A DNA stretch of 20,423 nucleotides from Stentor roeselii. Its lineage: Eukaryota; Ciliophora; Heterotrichea; Heterotrichida; Stentoridae. Location of the stretch: the NCBI GenBank assembly GCA_006503475.1, contig RSEH01000424.1:1-20423 (forward strand), written 5' to 3'. How positions within the stretch are numbered: position 1 is the stretch's first letter; every line of letters starts with the position of its first letter. Below the pieces are notes generated by a model. That model worked only from the letters and a program-made list of their open reading frames with translations, was not told where the DNA came from and did no database searches. Shown piece after piece: positions 17,052 through 20,423 of the stretch. Both the position numbers and the translations under genes were made by a program.

Positions 17052-18014
17052 CTAACTATGTCTTAGCATTCCAAACTCTTTACGCAGGTTTCGTGCGGAG
17101 CAGGTTATTGATGGACTTGGAATTGTTCTTATTTGAGTTGTGCTCTTCCAGCTTGGCTTGTCTATTGGAGGGTCTTTTTTAGCAGCCACGCGGTCGTCGG
17201 GTTTGTATTCTGGGTACTTTTCGAAACATTCTCCTGTTCTGGCAACTAAAGAATAAAACGGCACCGCAACTTTATCAGCACTTCTCGACCCTCCAACACT
17301 TTTCTCTTTCCTATTAGAAAAATCTCCTCCAAAAAGCTGTTCATTTTTCGAGAAGAACCTACCACCCGGGTCATTTCCTTTAAATTGTTCAGGTTGCATT
17401 TTACTTCGATGTTTAACATGATCAGCAAAGTCGAGTTCTTTTTTCCTATCATAAGCATCAGGGACATATTCAGGTTCTTTACTAATAAGCAGTCCAGGGG
17501 TGCAGTTCGGATTTCCTTTTTTCATTGGAGAAGTAAAAAAGTTCCTCGGTTCAAGAACGATTTGCCCATCAGGTCCTTTCTTAAAAACCTTTTTTTCCTC
17601 TTCAGTTCTTAAATTTTCATAAAGAGAATAAGGTTCATGCTTCAACCCTCCAGGTCTCCAAGCAACTTGATGGTTTTTTCTCATTCCATCTGCATTTTGC
17701 TTGTCTTTCAGGTAAGGCTTCGCAGTTTCAATGTAGTTATCTGAAGAGTACTTCGGAGGAGAGAAATAAACGTCACTGGTCTTTCCTTTTTTCACAGGAC
17801 TCGTGAAAAAGTTCTTCGGGGCAGTCTTGACGAGGCCGTCAGCGTCACGATGAGAGATGGACTGGGAGAAGTAAGGTTTATTTGAAATTGCGAGGGTCCC
17901 TGTGTATGAAAAAAGTCCATATCTTTGATTTTTTGGGTCAAATTTTGAATCTTTAAAGGCTGCTTCTCGCATTTTTTCAGGGTCGAACTCTTCTCGTTTG
18001 GATTTTTTGGCCAT
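17052..18014 (-). CDS. CFAP96-like cilia-associated protein (C4orf47 family)
   Basis: A 320-residue basic, Pro/Gly/Lys-rich protein with the look of an axonemal or centriolar microtubule-associated protein. The N-terminal RYGLFSYTGTLAISNKPY (about 31-48) resembles the family's opening block (GLF..xGxxxIxxxY). The motif PxNFFTSPxKKG occurs twice, at 66-77 and 156-167, similar to the repeated lysine/glycine turns of the human C4orf47 (CFAP96) protein. The middle contains many short Tyr/Pro motifs. The C-terminus ends in a basic region. There is no membrane segment or enzyme fold. Localisation to cilia or basal bodies follows from the family, if the assignment is right. It is convergent with the small basic gene and divergent from the ankyrin/SAM gene. 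Confidence 0.6.
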   Translation of the reverse strand: MAKKSKREEFDPEKMREAAFKDSKFDPKNQRYGLFSYTGTLAISNKPYFSQSISHRDADGLVKTAPKNFFTSPVKKGKTSDVYFSPPKYSSDNYIETAKPYLKDKQNADGMRKNHQVAWRPGGLKHEPYSLYENLRTEEEKKVFKKGPDGQIVLEPRNFFTSPMKKGNPNCTPGLLISKEPEYVPDAYDRKKELDFADHVKHRSKMQPEQFKGNDPGGRFFSKNEQLFGGDFSNRKEKSVGGSRSADKVAVPFYSLVARTGECFEKYPEYKPDDRVAAKKDPPIDKPSWKSTTQIRTIPSPSITCSARNLRKEFGMLRHS

Positions 18015-18142
18015 TTTTGGATTATAACGAGAGTTTCTGAGAATAGACCTGGGTTACTATTAAAAATGTTGAGTTTAATTTGACAGGTTTTTTGAGAATA
18101 AGGAATAAGAAATTCGGACTTCATCAGACGTATTAATTAAAC

Positions 18143-19213
18143 ATGGACCAAGTCTTTGAACTTGCTTCTCGAAGGATAATTAAAGGAGATTGTCTTGAAT
18201 TCACGAAGATTATTGAAGAACACCCTGGAGCTGTTAATCAGGAAGTTAATGGAGAAACGCTACTGCATATTGCTTGTGACAACGGAAAAACTGATATCGT
18301 CGAAATCATTTTGAATGCTGGATGCGAGTTAAATAAACTGAATGATGAAGGAGAAACTCCTCTGCATTTAGCAGTTTACAGAGGGTATAAAAATATTGTG
18401 ACTCTTCTTTTAAAGCATAAAGCTGACCCTTTATTAAAAAATTTGCAGGGAAAAGACTCTTTTACTTATGCTAGAGAGTTTGATGAGATAGAAATCATGA
18501 AAATTTTAGATACCTTTCGAGAGTTGAATACTGATGACTTGTGTTATAGTTACTCGTCTGAGAGTTCTGTGATTTTTACTCCTGTTTCTGCAAAATACTT
18601 GAATTTTCTGTCACCTGGTGATCACCCTGTTGTTAATTTTGATATCGTTCACAGTGAAATTTCAACTTTTCACTCTGGAGGGCTTTTCAATCAGAATGAC
18701 AAAAAAAACTGCCCTCATTTAACGAAGACTGTCAGCAACTTCTCTGTAGAAGACGTTCTAGACTTTTTGGAAAGTTTGAAACTTAGAAAATACTTCAAAA
18801 ACTTCATATCTCATGGATTTGATTGTTTTGATTCACTTCTTCTGCAAATGAAAACTCCTTTGAAGATTGACTTGAATGTCTTAAAACTACTGGGGATCAC
18901 TGATGAAAATGACATGAAAATCATCGTTGAAAGTTTACAAAAACAGTCAGTTGGCTGTTTTGTTGAAACACGGTATCAGAATCTTTTTCTTTTATTGGAA
19001 GATATTAACTTGGAAAATTACTACCTCAACTTTTCTGACTCGCATTTGGTTAAACTTGATCAACTGGTCCTTGAAGCGAAAAAAAATATGAATTTCCTTG
19101 AGAGATACTTGGAGGACTCTTTGAAAATTATGAAGTATGGTCATAGGCTTAGGATTATTGGACTGCTTCAGGCTCAAGAAACCTCTTCGAATACAAGATG
19201 CTTGCTTTTATAA
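18143..19213 (+). CDS. Ankyrin-repeat and SAM-domain protein
   Basis: A 356-residue predicted cytosolic protein. Ankyrin repeats lie at about 37-66 (NGETLLHIACDNGKTDIVEIILNAG) and 69-100 (EGETPLHLAVYRGYKNIVTLLLKHKA), with a degenerate one at 103-127. A Ser-rich linker follows. A SAM domain spans about 199-266 (FSVEDVLDFLESLKLRKY.. LGITDENDMKIIVESLQ), and a second SAM-like helical block about 277-345 (LLLEDINLENYYLNF.. HRLRIIGLLQ). The arrangement resembles ANKS-type adaptors, which assemble signalling or ciliary complexes, but the exact partner is unknown. An in-frame TAA upstream supports the first ATG. There is no signal peptide or membrane segment. Confidence 0.8.
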   Translation: MDQVFELASRRIIKGDCLEFTKIIEEHPGAVNQEVNGETLLHIACDNGKTDIVEIILNAGCELNKLNDEGETPLHLAVYRGYKNIVTLLLKHKADPLLKNLQGKDSFTYAREFDEIEIMKILDTFRELNTDDLCYSYSSESSVIFTPVSAKYLNFLSPGDHPVVNFDIVHSEISTFHSGGLFNQNDKKNCPHLTKTVSNFSVEDVLDFLESLKLRKYFKNFISHGFDCFDSLLLQMKTPLKIDLNVLKLLGITDENDMKIIVESLQKQSVGCFVETRYQNLFLLLEDINLENYYLNFSDSHLVKLDQLVLEAKKNMNFLERYLEDSLKIMKYGHRLRIIGLLQAQETSSNTRCLLL

Positions 19214-19280
19214 TTTTAAATTTGAAGTAATTAACTAAGAATCTTATCTTATTCTAACTATTTTACACCAGTAATTTTTA

Positions 19281-20342
19281 ATGGCCTTCAACCCCGTCAG
19301 CCTAGGTCTTCCCAGTGACTTTGTGCTGACAAGTTTTTCAAAATACAAAGGATGAGGCTGCAAGCTTTCCAAATCCCGTCTGCGTAATCTTCTCGAGTCA
19401 TCAGTTTCCAACCCATTGAAATCCGAATCTCCAGACAGTTCAATAGTCCGCCTTTCGAATTCTCAATACCTGATCTCTACAATAGACTACTTCTACCCAT
19501 TAGTAACAGACCCTTACCTTCAAGGTCAAATAGCATGTTGCAACGTGTTAAGCGATTTATACGCCTTAGGTGTGACAAGATGTGACAACATGTTGATGAC
19601 CCTGACAGTAAGTTTCCAGATGACAGAAGAATCACAAGAAATAGTTTCCAAGTCAATGATGCAAGGTTTCAACGACATGGCATCAAAGGCAGGGACCTCT
19701 GTGACTGGTGGACAGACAATCATGAACCCTTCTCCCATCATCGGAGGAGTCGCGATGAGCGTGGTCAACGAAGACGAATTTTTAACACCCTGCAGAAGCC
19801 AGCCGGGCGACTTGATCCTGTTGACGAAGCCGATCGGGACTCAAATCGCGGTGAACCTCTGGGAATGGCTCGGCACCTGCCCTGAGTACCTCGACACCTT
19901 CCCTGAAAGACCCAGCGACGAAGAGATCACAAGGATTTATCACCAGGCCTGTGAAAGCATGGCAAGTCTCAATCTCAATGCCGCGAAACTCGTGATGAAG
20001 TTCCAGGCTCATGCTTGCACTGATGTCACTGGATTTGGAATTCTTGGACATGCGGAAAATCTTGTCAGTATTCAGCATCAAGAGGTTGATTTTGTTTTTA
20101 GGACTTTACCGGTTATACATGGTGTTATGAAAATCGATAAAATGGCACCTTTCTTTATACTTAAAGAAGGACTCTCTGCGGAAACTAGTGGAGGACTTTT
20201 AGTTGTTGTTGAAAGGGATAAGGCGGATTTGTTTTTGAAGGAGTTTAAAGAGTTGCAGGGAAAGGAGGCTTGGATTGTTGGAGAAGTCGTTTGTGGAATG
20301 AGAAGAGTTGTTTTGGATGGATTGGAGATTTTGGAAGTTTAA
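19281..20342 (+). CDS. selD: Selenophosphate synthetase (SelD/SPS), predicted selenoprotein with in-frame TGA
   Basis: Makes selenophosphate from selenide and ATP, the selenium donor for selenocysteine synthesis. Reading from the ATG at 19281 through TGA at 19353-19355 as selenocysteine gives 353 residues, close to the roughly 350 of bacterial SelD. The N-terminus (FNPVSLGLPSDFVLTSF) matches SEPHS proteins. The TGA is residue 25 in the context KG-U-GCK, exactly where the family has its catalytic Cys or Sec. Downstream are D52, TIDYFYPLVTDPY (68-80), NVLSDLYALGVTRCDNML (88-105), GTSVTGGQTIMNP (138-150), CTDVTGFGILGH and ETSGGLL. An in-frame TAA precedes the ATG. Starting at the next Met (19416) would lose residues 1-45 with the active site, Lys23 and the glycine-rich N-terminus. 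The alternative, that TGA means Trp here, is argued against by TGA serving as a stop in other genes of the window. Confidence 0.88.
19353..19355 (+). other. Recoded UGA codon (selenocysteine) in selD
   Basis: In-frame TGA at residue 25 of the synthetase, between GGA (Gly) and GGC TGC AAG (Gly-Cys-Lys). Homology resumes in the same frame on both sides without any indel, so a frameshift or an intron is not needed. The position is the known Cys/Sec site of the family. Confidence 0.88.
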
Positions 20343-20344
20343 GG

Positions 20345-20400
20345 TAAGTGACAAGTGAATGTCCTGGACAAAGTGGGAAGGGATATGAGTCATGTTCTTA
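20345..20400 (+). promoter_or_regulatory. Candidate SECIS element in the selD 3' region
   Basis: A SECIS-like fold starts 13 bases after the stop codon for its core. GUGA (20355-20358) provides the 5' UGA. It is followed by 11 nt and then AAA (20370-20372) in the apical loop, and GA (20387-20388) closes the quartet. Helix II pairs 20359-20365 with 20380-20386 (7 pairs, two G-U). Below the quartet, GTGAC (20348-20352) can pair with GTCAT (20389-20393), or TAAG (20345-20348) with CTTA (20397-20400). The UGA-to-AA distance fits the eukaryotic consensus, but helix II is short, so it needs a model-based search. Confidence 0.42.
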
Positions 20401-20423
20401 ATTTCTGAGTTAATTTATTGAGT

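Noticed and set aside
18746-18761. Possible 16-nt intron GTAGAAGACGTTCTAG in the ankyrin/SAM gene
   Set aside because: It encodes the conserved start of the SAM domain (SVEDVLDFL), and removal would break the frame.
19353-19355. UGA read as tryptophan in selD
   Set aside because: The site is the family's Cys/Sec position, and TGA acts as a stop in at least three other genes of the window.
20385-20423. A second UGA-11nt-AA pattern as an alternative SECIS
   Set aside because: The spacing fits, but the flanking sequences do not pair to form helix II.

Overview
The window looks like macronuclear DNA of a ciliate, most likely a heterotrich close to Stentor (inference). It is AT-rich and very gene-dense, with almost no spacer between genes. 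Two genes carry 15-nt introns, a length known from heterotrichs. TAA, TAG and TGA are all used as stops, so the code looks standard. The content is eukaryotic: a BBSome subunit, a Rab GAP, a sterol acyltransferase, J-proteins and a cilium-associated protein. No mobile element, CRISPR array, tRNA or rRNA was recognised.

Layout. 1-66 may be the tail of a plus-strand gene. 263-3501 holds three minus-strand genes: an ACAT/SOAT-type acyltransferase and two adjacent, related membrane-anchored J-proteins. Only 21 bp away and divergent lie two plus-strand coiled-coil genes (3523-4005 and 4045-5187, the second with a 15-nt intron). The second abuts, with zero bases between stop codons, a minus-strand array at 5188-10705: TBC-domain Rab GAP (15-nt intron), BBS1, a CAP-fold-like protein, a DOT1-like methyltransferase and a charged orphan protein. 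Some spacers there are 9-38 bp. A 363-bp spacer with a strongly G-rich, C-poor plus strand follows. Next come a small secreted protein (11069-11560), a giant minus-strand type I membrane protein of repeated PPC-like domains (11597-16630), a tiny basic protein (16747-17031), a CFAP96-like protein (17052-18014, minus), an ankyrin/SAM protein (18143-19213) and selenophosphate synthetase at the right end (19281-20342).

The most notable gene is the last. Its frame runs through an in-frame TGA at the catalytic Cys/Sec position, while TGA ends at least three other genes here. A SECIS-like fold sits 13 bases after its stop. This points to a selenocysteine-containing SelD, and therefore to a selenocysteine-decoding ciliate. 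A plain stop-to-stop reading would lose the first 45 residues, including the active site.

The genes do not form one pathway. BBS1, CFAP96 and perhaps the Rab GAP are ciliary or trafficking genes, as expected in a ciliate. Recurrent features of genome organisation are: phase-0, 15-nt introns whose last codon is an in-frame TAG; near-zero spacers; and start-codon leaders with almost no G on the sense strand.
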